Positions 9,006 to 18,513 are shown, counted from the stretch's first letter. The stretch is DNA of 64,000 nt from JABGQS01 sp963674545 (GCA_963674545.2 CAXXFB010000001.1:868001-932000); one strand, 5' to 3'. Numbers and translations: made by a program. The notes: generated by a model from the letters alone, not told the origin.

Positions 9006-9274
9006 CTCCTAAAAATATACTTCCGGTCTACAGGCTTCTGCTAAAACAACAACATACTGTTTTATCCGAAGCTTTTTTATAAATGAGCAAGTATGCCGGA
9101 CAGCGGAATCAGCTCTAATCTTCGCCTCAAAAAAGCACACAGCATTGCTCATGCCGTTATGCTTTGTCTAACTAATAATATATGAAAATATAAAAAAATA
9201 CAAGATGAATAACTTTTTACAAGCCGGCTGTGATAAATATTTACATCCGCACATACCGGCTTTATAAACTGTTA
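9006..9274. other. Intergenic region with a possible hairpin terminator
   Basis: AT-rich and without coding potential on either strand. An imperfect inverted repeat (9221-9265), AAGCCGG against CCGGCTT with an inner TGTG/CACA pairing, lies just after the stop of the lipoprotein gene on the minus strand and could terminate it, although the following T tract is weak. Confidence 0.4.
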
Positions 9275-11584
9275 TTATTCCTGAACATCCTTTTCAGCAG
9301 ATATATAGTCTTCATAGGTCATTGTATATTCTTCAAGGTTTAACGGCACAAGCTCTGATGAACCAAAATAAAGTATATCTGGTATTTTACGATAGTGCGT
9401 GCTAAGATCCATCATGTTGCCAAGGAACACTGCCGATATGGTGCCCCCTCCGTCGAGATTATACGCCACAGCGCAGCCTTCATCGGCAAACAGCTCACCA
9501 AGCGCCACGGTAGTCAGGCCCCGGCTCTGTGAGCTTCTTCCATCCACTACTATACTCACATAGTGTCCCGGTTCTACCATCCCTATTGCGCTTCGTGGGT
9601 TTCTTACTGCCACTTTACTGTTGGGTGAACTTGGGGATAAAAAGCTATCTTCAACAAGCACCGGCCCGAACGAGAATGAATTCATCACACCGTCTTCAAC
9701 AAGTCCGTCTGCGCTTATCGTGTCTCCCTTTTCATATGTCACAAATCTGCCGTCGGGATATATTGCAAGCATGCTGTTATATATTCTGTCTCTGAAAACC
9801 TCTCCGTTCCTTATCACAATGCCTCTTCTTGCGTCGCTGTTATAGTTGAAGTAATCTGTGCTCTGACCGTATATCACTCCAAATTTTGCAGCCACATCCT
9901 CCGGATCTGCAGTAGAACTTGAGTCCGCTGAACTTCCCCAGCTGCCTGTTGTTATCCGGCTGTAGTCGTTAGTACGGATGTGCGTAATATATGCAATGCA
10001 TTCAGTTTCTTCAAGAAACCGCTTTTCCATAACGATATTTAGGCTTGCATCGCTGTAGTACCAAAGCTGCTCGTCGCTTAGAACGACTACTTCCGGTTCT
10101 TCCGGAGAATAAAGCTCTGCATCCTCGATATGACGCAGCAGCGACATGTTAGCCGCAAGTTTGTCGTTGTCCACAACAGGTAGTTCCAGCACCTGTATAT
10201 CCTCAAAATCTTTTCCGGTGACATAAGCTCCGTCACTGTTAATAAGATAAATCTGCTCCGTTTCATACGATATGCCAGTAATATAGTATTCCGGAAGTTC
10301 TCCTGAACCTGTGTAATTTTGCGTGTCTTTGCTGCTTACATCATAGCTTTTAAGCCTTTCTTGTGCATCGCTGCCGGGCGTCGAGTATATTACCCTGCCG
10401 CCTACAAGACCGTAAACCTTGAGAATATCAGTCGTTTCTATCTTTTCATTGTTTAAATATAGCACTTCTTTTGTGCTTCCCGAACTCTGCAGCTTAAGAG
10501 AGTTCTGCGAATAATTATAATAGTGCAGGAAGCTTCCGTCATCCATCTTTTCGCTATCCTGCCCGTCATAGAAATATACTGTGTTGTCGCTGCTGCTTCC
10601 AAGCGAGCCTCTGACTGTATAGTATATTCCGTCCGTTGCTGCGCTAAACTCGATGATATCTCCCGAAACCAGTACAGTTTCATTTGAGAAATCTTTATCC
10701 ATCTGCACCAGACCCTTGGTATATGAAAGAGCATATACCTGTGAATCGTGTATGATCATATCGAAGTAGTCGCCCTGTGCTACCTGGGCAAGACCGTTCC
10801 CATCCGCTTTCATCTCGTATATGCAGTAAGGATTTTCAAACATCAAGCCGCGACCAACATCCTCTCCGGCTATGAAATACAGATAGTCTCCGATAATGTT
10901 CATTCCGGTTATCACATAATCGCCTTTGTCAGAAAGCGGAAGAAACTCAGCATAAGTGCTTTGTGCATCAGCCTTCAATATGCCAAAAATCCCTTCTAAC
11001 CGATATGGGATATATATAAATTCATTGTCGTATGCCAGAGCATACGTACCCTGATTCCTGCCGAACTTTGCGGTCTGCCACGCTTGTTCCCTGCCGGCGA
11101 TTTCTGTAAGGCATTCCTGTGCAGTAGCATAACCTGAATATTCCGGGTCAACTGCTCTGAGCTTTTCTTTGGCTGTCTCGAAATCTCGGCCGTTATAGGC
11201 TATCTTTCCTTCTTTGTACAGTGTATCTGAAACAATGAGACGCTCTATGAGAGCTATCCCGTCTGTCAGTACAATATCACTGTATCCTGTTTGCCTGAAC
11301 TGTTCCAGTCGTTTTGTCGACAGCGTTTCTTTAGCTTCGTCTATATAGAGCATCGCATAACTCTCAAGGTAATCTTTTATTATCTGCGTGTCCTCACCTG
11401 TTGATTCTTCATATATCGTTTTAACGCCGGAATAATCTTCCTGCGCCATAAGGTCATCAATGATCGCAAGCCTGTCTTCGACTGGTATAGGTATTACTAA
11501 GATTTCGTTTTTGTTATTTGAGCAACCGGTGACTACGGATATAATAAGCACTAATGCTAAGAAGTATATGACAAGTTTTTTCAT
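9275..11584 (-). CDS. Lipoprotein with C-terminal phosphodiester glycosidase (NAGPA/DUF2233) domain
   Basis: A 769-residue exported lipoprotein: residues 1-20 are a signal peptide ending VVTG and Cys21 is the lipidation site. Residues about 30-150 are helical, about 160-530 look like a beta-propeller of short repeats, and the C-terminal 230 residues form the NAGPA domain (YGQSTDYFNYNSDARRGIVIRNGEVFRD; VVDGRSSQSRGLT; NLDGGGTISAVFLGNMM). NAGPA relatives remove N-acetylglucosamine from phosphodiesters; in Firmicutes such proteins act on wall polymers. This fits the wall-polymer neighbourhood, but the substrate is inferred. Confidence 0.87.
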   Translation of the reverse strand: MKKLVIYFLALVLIISVVTGCSNNKNEILVIPIPVEDRLAIIDDLMAQEDYSGVKTIYEESTGEDTQIIKDYLESYAMLYIDEAKETLSTKRLEQFRQTGYSDIVLTDGIALIERLIVSDTLYKEGKIAYNGRDFETAKEKLRAVDPEYSGYATAQECLTEIAGREQAWQTAKFGRNQGTYALAYDNEFIYIPYRLEGIFGILKADAQSTYAEFLPLSDKGDYVITGMNIIGDYLYFIAGEDVGRGLMFENPYCIYEMKADGNGLAQVAQGDYFDMIIHDSQVYALSYTKGLVQMDKDFSNETVLVSGDIIEFSAATDGIYYTVRGSLGSSSDNTVYFYDGQDSEKMDDGSFLHYYNYSQNSLKLQSSGSTKEVLYLNNEKIETTDILKVYGLVGGRVIYSTPGSDAQERLKSYDVSSKDTQNYTGSGELPEYYITGISYETEQIYLINSDGAYVTGKDFEDIQVLELPVVDNDKLAANMSLLRHIEDAELYSPEEPEVVVLSDEQLWYYSDASLNIVMEKRFLEETECIAYITHIRTNDYSRITTGSWGSSADSSSTADPEDVAAKFGVIYGQSTDYFNYNSDARRGIVIRNGEVFRDRIYNSMLAIYPDGRFVTYEKGDTISADGLVEDGVMNSFSFGPVLVEDSFLSPSSPNSKVAVRNPRSAIGMVEPGHYVSIVVDGRSSQSRGLTTVALGELFADEGCAVAYNLDGGGTISAVFLGNMMDLSTHYRKIPDILYFGSSELVPLNLEEYTMTYEDYISAEKDVQE

Positions 11585-11618
11585 TCTTTCTCCAATTTAA
11601 GTTAAAATAGTAGATACT

Positions 11619-11647
11619 ATTTTATTTTATATAGTGGTGTTAGTCAA
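11619..11647 (-). promoter_or_regulatory. Promoter of the phosphodiester-glycosidase lipoprotein
   Basis: The minus strand has TTGACT at 11647-11642, a 17-bp spacer and TAAAAT at 11624-11619, about 35 bp upstream of the ATG. Confidence 0.6.
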
Positions 11648-11682
11648 CTGCTATACGCTAAAATTAATAACTTTGGCCTTTA

Positions 11683-12333
11683 TCAACTAAGACACAGTAA
11701 AATCTTTGAATAAAGAATTATCCTGTCGGTGAATTCCTCTTTTGAGAATATATCTTTATCAAGCCTTATAGAAGAAAGCATACTTTCGAAAACTCTCGTA
11801 AGCATATCCGCTTTGTCCTCAAGGTGATCGTTTGTTATTAGTCCGCCCTCTGCCAGCCCTTCGAGGAGAATAGTGTGCCTCTTCACAAGATCCGGCAGGG
11901 TTATGAAAGAAAATATCTTTTGGCGCGGGATATCGTCATATTTAACGTCGAATATCTCTAAATATCTATAGAAAGTTTTAAATATCTTATCTTTATGTTT
12001 AGAGAAAAAGAGCTGGTAGAACACCTTAGGATGATCATAGCATTCTGAAGCAAACAGCGTCCACGTAGCAAAGTAAATTTCCTTTGGGCTTTTGAGACCG
12101 GCAATGCTTTTTAGCAGCTTCTTTTGGTATTTCACAAGATATTCCATGCAAGCAAACTGAAGAAGATGCTCTAAGTCCTCGTAGTAGTTGTATATAGTTG
12201 CGCTGTTGTAGCCGGCTTCCTGCGATATCTTTCGTATAGTGACGTTGTCAAACCCGTCTGCCTCGATTATATGCTGGGCAGCTTCTATAAAGTATTGCAG
12301 CATGCGCTTTTGCTTAAGGGATAATTTCTCCAA
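11683..12333 (-). CDS. TetR-family transcriptional regulator
   Basis: A 216-residue protein. The N-terminal 55 residues are a TetR helix-turn-helix (AAQHIIEADGFDNVTIRKIS, then AGYNSATIYNYYEDLEHLL). The C-terminal helical domain has no recognised ligand motif. It is divergent from the thiolase operon with a 170-bp shared promoter region, the usual arrangement for a local repressor responding to an acyl-CoA or fatty-acid-like inducer; this regulatory link is inference. Confidence 0.88.
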   Translation of the reverse strand: MEKLSLKQKRMLQYFIEAAQHIIEADGFDNVTIRKISQEAGYNSATIYNYYEDLEHLLQFACMEYLVKYQKKLLKSIAGLKSPKEIYFATWTLFASECYDHPKVFYQLFFSKHKDKIFKTFYRYLEIFDVKYDDIPRQKIFSFITLPDLVKRHTILLEGLAEGGLITNDHLEDKADMLTRVFESMLSSIRLDKDIFSKEEFTDRIILYSKILLCLS

Positions 12334-12417
12334 AACGCCACCTCTTTCTTTGCAAGGATAACATAAAAAAGCTCCTATTTCAATATCTATATAATCATGT
12401 TTATTTTTTAATCACGA

Positions 12418-12447
12418 TTGACAAACGGCTTGCGGGTAAAGTATTAT
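12418..12447 (+). promoter_or_regulatory. Promoter of the C4 acyl-CoA operon
   Basis: TTGACA at 12418-12423, an 18-bp spacer and TATTAT at 12442-12447, followed by a clear GGAGGT in front of the thiolase ATG. The region between this promoter and the divergent TetR gene probably holds the TetR operator, but I could not define one palindrome with confidence. Confidence 0.6.
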
Positions 12448-12505
12448 AAGCTATATAAACAATAAAATTATTAAACACTCAATCCTGATTTCTGGAGGTA
12501 AAAAA

Positions 12506-13687
12506 ATGAAAAATCCCGTAATAGTTGCGGCAAAGCGCACAGCCATCGGAGGCTACGGCGGCACGCTGTCTTCCATCAGTGCTGCAGAGCTTGGCAGGAC
12601 AGTAACACAGAAGGTAATAGAAGACACCGGCCTTGATAAAGCACTGATTGACGAAGTTTTCCTAGGCTGTATACTTCAGGGCGGCCTTGGTCAAAACGTC
12701 GCAAGACAAATTGCAGTAAAATCAGGCATTCCCGTTGAAGTACCGGCTATGACTATAAACCAGGTATGCGGTTCCGGCCTGCGAAGCATTTCGCTTGCAG
12801 CACAGACTGTTCTTTGCGGCGACAACGATATCGTACTGGCTGGCGGAACTGAGAGCATGAGCCGTGCGGCATACGTTTCCGACAGCGTCCGGTTCGGCGC
12901 AAAGATGGGCGACGTGTCGCTGCGTGACATGATGGTCGGCGATGCTTTGACTGACGTGTTTTCGAACGTGCACATGGGCATAACAGCAGAGAATATAGCT
13001 GAAGCATTTGGAATATCTCGTGAAGAACAGGACGAATTCGCGGCGATAAGCCAGCAAAAAGCACAAGCTGCAATCAAAGGCGGAAAATTCAAAGAAGAGA
13101 TAGTCCCTGTTACCATCCCCCAGCGGAAGAAGGATGATTTGATTTTTGACACTGATGAACACCCAAGATTCGGCACAACTAAAGAATCCCTTGCTAAACT
13201 ACGCCCGGCATTTAAAAAGGACGGTACAGTAACGGCCGGCAACGCTTCAGGCATAAACGACGGTGCATGCGCACTTATTGTGATGGCGGCGGGAAAAGCA
13301 GAAGAGCTTGGAATAAAACCGCTCGCAGAGATAGTAAGCTATTCGAGCGCTGGCGTTGAACCTTCCGTTATGGGGCTGGGGCCGATCCCGGCAAGCAGAC
13401 AAGCGATGAAAAAAGCCGGGCTGCAAATTGGCGATATTGACCTGTTTGAGCTCAACGAAGCCTTTGCGGCGCAGTCAATAGCCGTAATTCATGACCTTGA
13501 TATACCAGCGGAAAAGATCAACGTGAACGGAGGCGCTATTGCTCTTGGACATCCTGTCGGAGCATCGGGCGCAAGGATACTGACTACGCTTATATATGAG
13601 CTTAGAAGAAGAAAACAGGAACTCGGCTTAGCTTCACTGTGCGTAGGCGGCGGCATGGGTGTGACGGTCATAATCAGGAACATATAA
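12506..13687 (+). CDS. Acetyl-CoA C-acetyltransferase (thiolase)
   Basis: A 393-residue biosynthetic-type thiolase. The nucleophilic Cys88 lies in NQVCGSGLRS, His349 in GHPVGASGAR and the second catalytic Cys379 in CVGGGMG; NEAFAAQ (about 317) is also present. It condenses two acetyl-CoA to acetoacetyl-CoA, or runs in reverse. Length and motifs match clostridial ThlA/AtoB enzymes. First gene of a tight four-gene operon with 3-hydroxybutyryl-CoA dehydrogenase, a CoA-transferase and an SDR. Confidence 0.96.
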   Translation: MKNPVIVAAKRTAIGGYGGTLSSISAAELGRTVTQKVIEDTGLDKALIDEVFLGCILQGGLGQNVARQIAVKSGIPVEVPAMTINQVCGSGLRSISLAAQTVLCGDNDIVLAGGTESMSRAAYVSDSVRFGAKMGDVSLRDMMVGDALTDVFSNVHMGITAENIAEAFGISREEQDEFAAISQQKAQAAIKGGKFKEEIVPVTIPQRKKDDLIFDTDEHPRFGTTKESLAKLRPAFKKDGTVTAGNASGINDGACALIVMAAGKAEELGIKPLAEIVSYSSAGVEPSVMGLGPIPASRQAMKKAGLQIGDIDLFELNEAFAAQSIAVIHDLDIPAEKINVNGGAIALGHPVGASGARILTTLIYELRRRKQELGLASLCVGGGMGVTVIIRNI

Positions 13688-13699
13688 AGGAGAATTTAG

Positions 13700-14548
13700 A
13701 TGTTTAAAGCAAATAAAGCAGCCGTTGTCGGAGCAGGGTTCATGGGAGGCTCCATAGCTCTTTTGTGTGCGCAGAACGGCATTGATACACTTAACACTGA
13801 CATATCACAGGAGCAGCTTGATAAGGCACAGACAGCAAACAAAAAAACACTGGCTAAACTTGTTGAGAAAGGCAAAATAAGCGCAGAAGAAAGCGAAGCT
13901 GTGCAGTCGAGGCTGGCATATACTACAGAGCTAAGCGCAATCGGCGATGCTGATGTTGTGATCGAAGCTGTTAGCGAGAACCTAGAGCTTAAGATAAATC
14001 TTCTTTCACATATAGAAGCATATGCGAAGAAAGATGCACTGATACTAAGCAACACATCCGGTCTTAGCATAACGCAGATAGTAAAAAACGCTAAGAACCC
14101 TGAGCGTATAATGTGCGCACACTTTTTCAGCCCGCCTACCGTAATGAAACTTATAGAGCTGATACGCAGCGAGCAGACTTCTGACGAGACATACCAAAAG
14201 ACACTTGACTTTACGAAGCAGATCGGAAAGCAGGCAGTAGACTCGCCGGAGCTTCCGGGATTCATAGTCAACAGGCTGCTGATACCTATGATTAACGACG
14301 CTGCTTTTCTGCTTATGCAGGGTGCATGTAAAGAAGACATCGACACGGCTATGAAGCTGGGTGCGAACCACCCTATGGGTCCGCTGGAACTTGGTGACTA
14401 TGTAGGGCTTGATGTCGTTTTGGTAATAATGCAGACGCTCCACAAAGGTCTCGGCGAAGACAAATACAAGCCGTGTCCGCTTATAGAACAGATGGTGGGC
14501 GAAGGAAGGCTGGGCAGGAAAACCGGCCGCGGATTCTATACATATTGA
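13700..14548 (+). CDS. hbd: 3-hydroxybutyryl-CoA dehydrogenase
   Basis: A 282-residue protein with a Rossmann fold at the N-terminus (AAVVGAGFMGGSIA, about 6-19), NTSGLSIT (about 117-124), AHFFSPP with the catalytic His (about 136-142) and the C-terminal helical domain with NHPMGPLELGDYVGLD. It reduces acetoacetyl-CoA to (S)-3-hydroxybutyryl-CoA with NAD(P)H. The length is that of clostridial Hbd. Separated by 12 bp from the thiolase gene, with its own ribosome binding site. Confidence 0.95.
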   Translation: MFKANKAAVVGAGFMGGSIALLCAQNGIDTLNTDISQEQLDKAQTANKKTLAKLVEKGKISAEESEAVQSRLAYTTELSAIGDADVVIEAVSENLELKINLLSHIEAYAKKDALILSNTSGLSITQIVKNAKNPERIMCAHFFSPPTVMKLIELIRSEQTSDETYQKTLDFTKQIGKQAVDSPELPGFIVNRLLIPMINDAAFLLMQGACKEDIDTAMKLGANHPMGPLELGDYVGLDVVLVIMQTLHKGLGEDKYKPCPLIEQMVGEGRLGRKTGRGFYTY

Positions 14549-14564
14549 TAAAGAGGGATCATTT

Positions 14565-16079
14565 ATGGAAAAACTATTTTTAACAGCAGCACAGGCAGCA
14601 GAGCTTATAAAGGACGGCGATACCGTAGCAACTGACGGCTTCATCGGGGCAGCTTTCCCCGAAGAGCTAGCTTACGCTATTGAGCAGAAGTTTTTATCTA
14701 CCGGCAACCCCAAAAACCTGACTGTTGTTTACGGTGCAGGACAGGGTGATACCAAAACCAGGGGTGTTAACCATTTCGGACACGAAGGACTTGTTGCTAA
14801 AGTCATAGGCGGACACTGGGGCCTCGTACCTATGGTGCAAAAACTTGCTTTTGAGAACAAGATCGAAGCTTATAACATACCTCAGGGCGTTGTTTCACAC
14901 CTTTTCCGTGACATCGCCGCAAAGAAGCCTGGCACTATAACGCACATAGGCCTCAATACTTTCGTAGACCCAAGGCTGGAAGGCGGCAAGCTGAACGAAA
15001 AAACTACGCAAGATATAGTTGAACTCATCGAACTTGGCGGCAGAGAGTACCTTTTCTATAAGTCCTTCCCCATCGACGTTGCACTGATACGCGGCACGAC
15101 TGCCGACAAAAACGGTAACGTCACTATGGAGAAAGAAGCAGTAACAGCAGAGATGCTCTCGGCAGCGCAGGCAGCAAAGAACAGCGGCGGCAAGGTCATC
15201 GTTCAGGTGGAACGTATCGTTGAAGCCGGAACACTTGACCCGAAACAGGTCATTATCCCGGGTATCTTCATTGATGCTGTGGTTGTAGCTTCCGACCCGA
15301 AATTTCACATGCAGACATTCAGCGTAGATTTCAACCCGGCATACATAGGCAAGGACAGCGACACACCTTTGAAAGGCGATGAATTGAGCCTTGAGCGGCG
15401 TATAATAAGCAAACGTGCTGCCAAAGAGCTTATGCCCGGCGCAATAATAAACCTTGGCATAGGCATGCCGGAGGGTGTGGCGCAGGTAGCAGAAAAGGGC
15501 AGCTATACTATAACAGTGGAGGCAGGCCCTATAGGTGGAACACCTGCAGGCGGAGTTGATTTTGGATGCTCCAGCAACCCTGAAGCTATAATAGACCAGC
15601 CGTACCAGTTCGACTTCTATCAGGGCGGTGGGCTGGATCTTGCATTCCTTGGGCTTGCTCAGACCGACAAACACGGCAACGTAAACGTTTCGAAGTTCGG
15701 CCCTAAGATAGCCGGATGCGGCGGCTTCATAGATATCACGCAGACTGCGCAGAAGGTAGTATACTGCGGAACTTTCACGGCAAAAGGGCTTAAAATATCG
15801 TGCAGTGACGGAAAACTCGTTATCGACAACGAGGGCAGTATCAAAAAATTCATAGATCATGTACAGCAGATTACTTTCAGCGGAGAGTTCGCCGTTAAAA
15901 AGAATCAGCCGGTGCTTTATGTAACTGAACGTGCTGTGTTCGAGCTTACCGAAAATGGCATGACTCTCATCGAGATCGCCCCCGGAATCGACCTTGAGAA
16001 AGATATTCTGGCTCACATGGAGTTTGAACCCGTTATATCGGAAAACTTAAAGCTGATGGAATCAGAGCTATTTGTATAG
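14565..16079 (+). CDS. Acyl-CoA:acetate/3-oxoacid CoA-transferase (fused alpha-beta type)
   Basis: A 504-residue single-chain CoA-transferase of the YdiF/propionate CoA-transferase type. The alpha half (about 1-260) contains TVATDGFIGAAFPEELA and GLVPMVQKL; the beta half (from about 285) contains INLGIGMPEG and EAGPIGGTPAGG, where Glu319 is the expected CoA-thioester nucleophile. It exchanges CoA between short acyl-CoAs and acetate or acetoacetate. With thiolase, Hbd and SDR neighbours, likely substrates are acetoacetyl-CoA or 3-hydroxybutyryl-CoA; which one cannot be read from sequence. Confidence 0.93.
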   Translation: MEKLFLTAAQAAELIKDGDTVATDGFIGAAFPEELAYAIEQKFLSTGNPKNLTVVYGAGQGDTKTRGVNHFGHEGLVAKVIGGHWGLVPMVQKLAFENKIEAYNIPQGVVSHLFRDIAAKKPGTITHIGLNTFVDPRLEGGKLNEKTTQDIVELIELGGREYLFYKSFPIDVALIRGTTADKNGNVTMEKEAVTAEMLSAAQAAKNSGGKVIVQVERIVEAGTLDPKQVIIPGIFIDAVVVASDPKFHMQTFSVDFNPAYIGKDSDTPLKGDELSLERRIISKRAAKELMPGAIINLGIGMPEGVAQVAEKGSYTITVEAGPIGGTPAGGVDFGCSSNPEAIIDQPYQFDFYQGGGLDLAFLGLAQTDKHGNVNVSKFGPKIAGCGGFIDITQTAQKVVYCGTFTAKGLKISCSDGKLVIDNEGSIKKFIDHVQQITFSGEFAVKKNQPVLYVTERAVFELTENGMTLIEIAPGIDLEKDILAHMEFEPVISENLKLMESELFV

Positions 16080-16097
16080 AAGAAAGGAATTGCAGAT

Positions 16098-16835
16098 ATG
16101 AAACTGAAAAACAAAACGGCGGTAGTCACAGGCGCTGCCAGAGGCCTTGGAAAAGCTATAGCGCAGCGGCTGCTTGAGGAAGGCGCCAGGGTAATAATAA
16201 CCGACATAAACGCCGAAAGCCTTGGAAGAGCAGTTAATGAACTCAAAGTATATGGAGATGCCTCCTCAGTAATAATGGACGTTACTGATTTTGAAGAAGT
16301 GCAAAACGGCTTTGCAGATATCATAAACAGGTTCGACAGGATAGATATACTCGTTAACAACGCAGGAATAACAGCCGATGCACAACTCAAAAACATGAGC
16401 GAGCAGCAGTTTGACAACGTAGTAGCCGTTAACATGAAGGGTGTGTTTGCGTGCACACGTGCTGTTGTTAACCACATGATAGAAAACGGGTACGGCAAGA
16501 TAATAAGCATTGCTTCAGTGACTGCACACAACGGCAACTTCGGGCAGACAAACTATGCGGCAACGAAAGCCGCTGTGGTTTCCATGACGCAGACGTGGGC
16601 AAAGGAGCTTGCAAAGTACGGCATAAACGCAAACGCAGTCGCACCGGGATATACAGCCACCGAGATGGTGCAGAAAGTGCCTGAAAAGATACTCGACTCG
16701 ATCAAATCTAAGACCCCTTCAAGGCGGCTCGGGAAACCGGAAGAGATTGCCGCAGCGTGCGCATACCTCGCAAGCGACGAGGCGGCATTCGTTAACGGAG
16801 CTGTACTGAAGATAGACGGCGGACTTGCGCTGTAA
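16098..16835 (+). CDS. Short-chain dehydrogenase/reductase (FabG-like)
   Basis: A 245-residue SDR: TGAARGLG (about 11-18) binds the nucleotide, NNAG (about 86-89), the catalytic Ser in SIASVTAHNG, and the YxxxK pair in TNYAATKAAV. The closest families are FabG and acetoacetyl-CoA or 3-hydroxybutyrate dehydrogenases. No crotonase or acyl-CoA dehydrogenase gene is nearby, so this operon is not a complete butyrate pathway; a role in 3-hydroxybutyrate/acetoacetate interconversion is more plausible. Last gene before a terminator. Confidence 0.9.
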   Translation: MKLKNKTAVVTGAARGLGKAIAQRLLEEGARVIITDINAESLGRAVNELKVYGDASSVIMDVTDFEEVQNGFADIINRFDRIDILVNNAGITADAQLKNMSEQQFDNVVAVNMKGVFACTRAVVNHMIENGYGKIISIASVTAHNGNFGQTNYAATKAAVVSMTQTWAKELAKYGINANAVAPGYTATEMVQKVPEKILDSIKSKTPSRRLGKPEEIAAACAYLASDEAAFVNGAVLKIDGGLAL

Positions 16836-16846
16836 ACAGAGTACAT

Positions 16847-16877
16847 AAAAAGGGCAGCTTCTTTTACTGCCCTTTTC
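16847..16877 (+). terminator. Bidirectional intrinsic terminator
   Basis: AGGGCAG (16851-16857) pairs with CTGCCCT (16867-16873), extended by an A run on one side and a T run on the other. It can end both the acyl-CoA operon and the convergent isochorismatase-like gene. Confidence 0.85.
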
Positions 16878-16898
16878 ATATGCATAAATATTGATTTG

Positions 16899-17393
16899 TC
16901 AAAACTTTTCGAGCATGAATTTGACGGTATAATAGCTTACAACATCACGCTTTTGCTGCTCTTGCTTCGCGTCATCTTTATTGATCCCTATAACACCCCG
17001 CTGAAGCAATGCGGAAGTAAAGTCCCTCTCCCTTGCGCCGTTGTATGTAGATAGCACGCAGTGGCTGGCGGCATATCCGCAGCAAATTACATATTCTACA
17101 TCTAATTCTCTGAGCAGCTCTTCAAGCTCTGTCTTCCAGAAAGCGTTTGAATATGTCTTTACTATCCTGTAATCCGAGTCGTCGGCTTCCAGCTCTTCAA
17201 CCACATCAAAACCTGATGAATCCGGTTTGTTGTCTTCGTTTGCGTGCTGAACAATCACAACAGGTCTCTCTGCTTTTCTGAAAAGCTTTGCTGTTTCGTT
17301 TATATATTCGAGGGCGTCAGTCAGCTCTCCCTGCCTTTTTCCGTCTTTGAAATATTCCTTCTGAAGGTCTATTATCAGCAGTGCAATAGACAT
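16899..17393 (-). CDS. Isochorismatase-family cysteine hydrolase
   Basis: A 164-residue protein with the family triad: Asp9 in LLIIDLQ, Lys79 in VKTYSNAF and Cys112 in ASHCVLSTYNGA. Family members include nicotinamidases, N-carbamoylsarcosine amidases and hydrolases of unknown substrate. The short length and missing metal-ligand His cluster argue against a nicotinamidase. It follows an AraC/GyrI regulator on the same strand. Confidence 0.88.
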   Translation of the reverse strand: MSIALLIIDLQKEYFKDGKRQGELTDALEYINETAKLFRKAERPVVIVQHANEDNKPDSSGFDVVEELEADDSDYRIVKTYSNAFWKTELEELLRELDVEYVICCGYAASHCVLSTYNGARERDFTSALLQRGVIGINKDDAKQEQQKRDVVSYYTVKFMLEKF

Positions 17394-17477
17394 ACTCTGC
17401 CTCCTTTAAAACGTGTTTCTCCTATTATACAATATTTCATGTTTTGCAGAAAGAAAAATAATTACTGATGCTTTTTC

Positions 17478-18368
17478 TTATATTATCTGTCTTACAGGCC
17501 GGGCTTCTATATAGCCGCGTGAACCAAGAGGCGCATACTGGAATCTAGGGGCTTCTTCATCCGCCCATTCGAAGCCAAAGTCTTTCGGATTATACTCGTC
17601 TATAGCATGCATTACCTTCAAAATCTCTTCTTCGAAATTTTCGTCATCGTACTTTGGCCCCTGAAAAACCATCATTTTGCACGGTTCCAGGTTTATAAGC
17701 TCGTATCCTTCCGGCACATCCAGAGAATAATCTACCGGCACTTCTACCCCTTGTACGTATTCAGAAGTCCCGGGCGTTATCATCTTGCCCGGCAGCCACA
17801 TTCCAATCGGTTCATACAGGGCGCCTTTAACAGAACAGAGCACTCCCCAGACATCGCAGCCGACTTCCTCGCAGTATCCGAAGTATTCCGTCGCTTTTGT
17901 ACCTCTCTTGATTATCGCAGCCCGTGCTGGCCTCTCTATGACCTGTGCAAAAATGATATTAGTTTTTTCTTCTTTCATCGTCTTGTCTCCCCTCTCAATA
18001 TTATAGTCGGAAACAGGATATGGCATGAACAGTTTTATCGGCGGAGTATGCATTGCATACTGCTTGGGATTTATACCAAACTGTCTGGAAAAAGCACGTG
18101 TGAATCCTTCGTGCGTATCAAATATGAACTCCAGAGCAACGTCGACCACCTGAACCTGAGAATCACGAAGCATCAGAGCTGCTTTTGACAGACGTATCGA
18201 GCGCAGATAATCAAATATAGTCTTGCCTGTATATTCCCGGAACAGCCTCGAGATATGCCACGGTGAATATCCTGAATGCTGTGCGATCTCGAAAAGCGAC
18301 AGGCGCTTGTGTAGATTGCTTTCGATATATGTCTGCACTTTTTTGACCGCCTTTATCCTATCATCCAT
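17478..18368 (-). CDS. AraC-family regulator with C-terminal GyrI-like effector domain
   Basis: A 296-residue regulator. Residues about 5-105 are the double helix-turn-helix (SLFEIAQHSGYSPWHISRLFREYTGKT, then VALEFIFDTHEGFTRAFSRQFGINP). Residues about 135-296 are a GyrI/BmrR-like SOUL-fold domain that binds small amphipathic molecules in relatives such as Rob and BmrR. Targets are unknown; the adjacent isochorismatase-like gene on the same strand is a candidate. Confidence 0.9.
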   Translation of the reverse strand: MDDRIKAVKKVQTYIESNLHKRLSLFEIAQHSGYSPWHISRLFREYTGKTIFDYLRSIRLSKAALMLRDSQVQVVDVALEFIFDTHEGFTRAFSRQFGINPKQYAMHTPPIKLFMPYPVSDYNIERGDKTMKEEKTNIIFAQVIERPARAAIIKRGTKATEYFGYCEEVGCDVWGVLCSVKGALYEPIGMWLPGKMITPGTSEYVQGVEVPVDYSLDVPEGYELINLEPCKMMVFQGPKYDDENFEEEILKVMHAIDEYNPKDFGFEWADEEAPRFQYAPLGSRGYIEARPVRQII

Positions 18369-18513
18369 TTCCCTGCCTCCCTTCTGATAATATACTGTTT
18401 GCCGGAGAAAATTTCTTGACCTTGATTGTTATTATATCACCTTTCTTTCTCAATCTGACTAAATAAGCTTTTGGTGTTATAATTATTATAGCAATTGCAT
18501 TAATCTTAAATAT

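Noticed and set aside
14895..16016. 373-aa minus-strand ORF
   Set aside because: Shadow frame of the CoA-transferase, with no motifs and no ribosome binding site.
13700..16835. Complete butyrate operon
   Set aside because: No crotonase, butyryl-CoA dehydrogenase or Etf genes are present.
16899..17393. Nicotinamidase
   Set aside because: The catalytic triad is present, but the protein is short and lacks the nicotinamidase metal-site histidines, so only the broader family is named.
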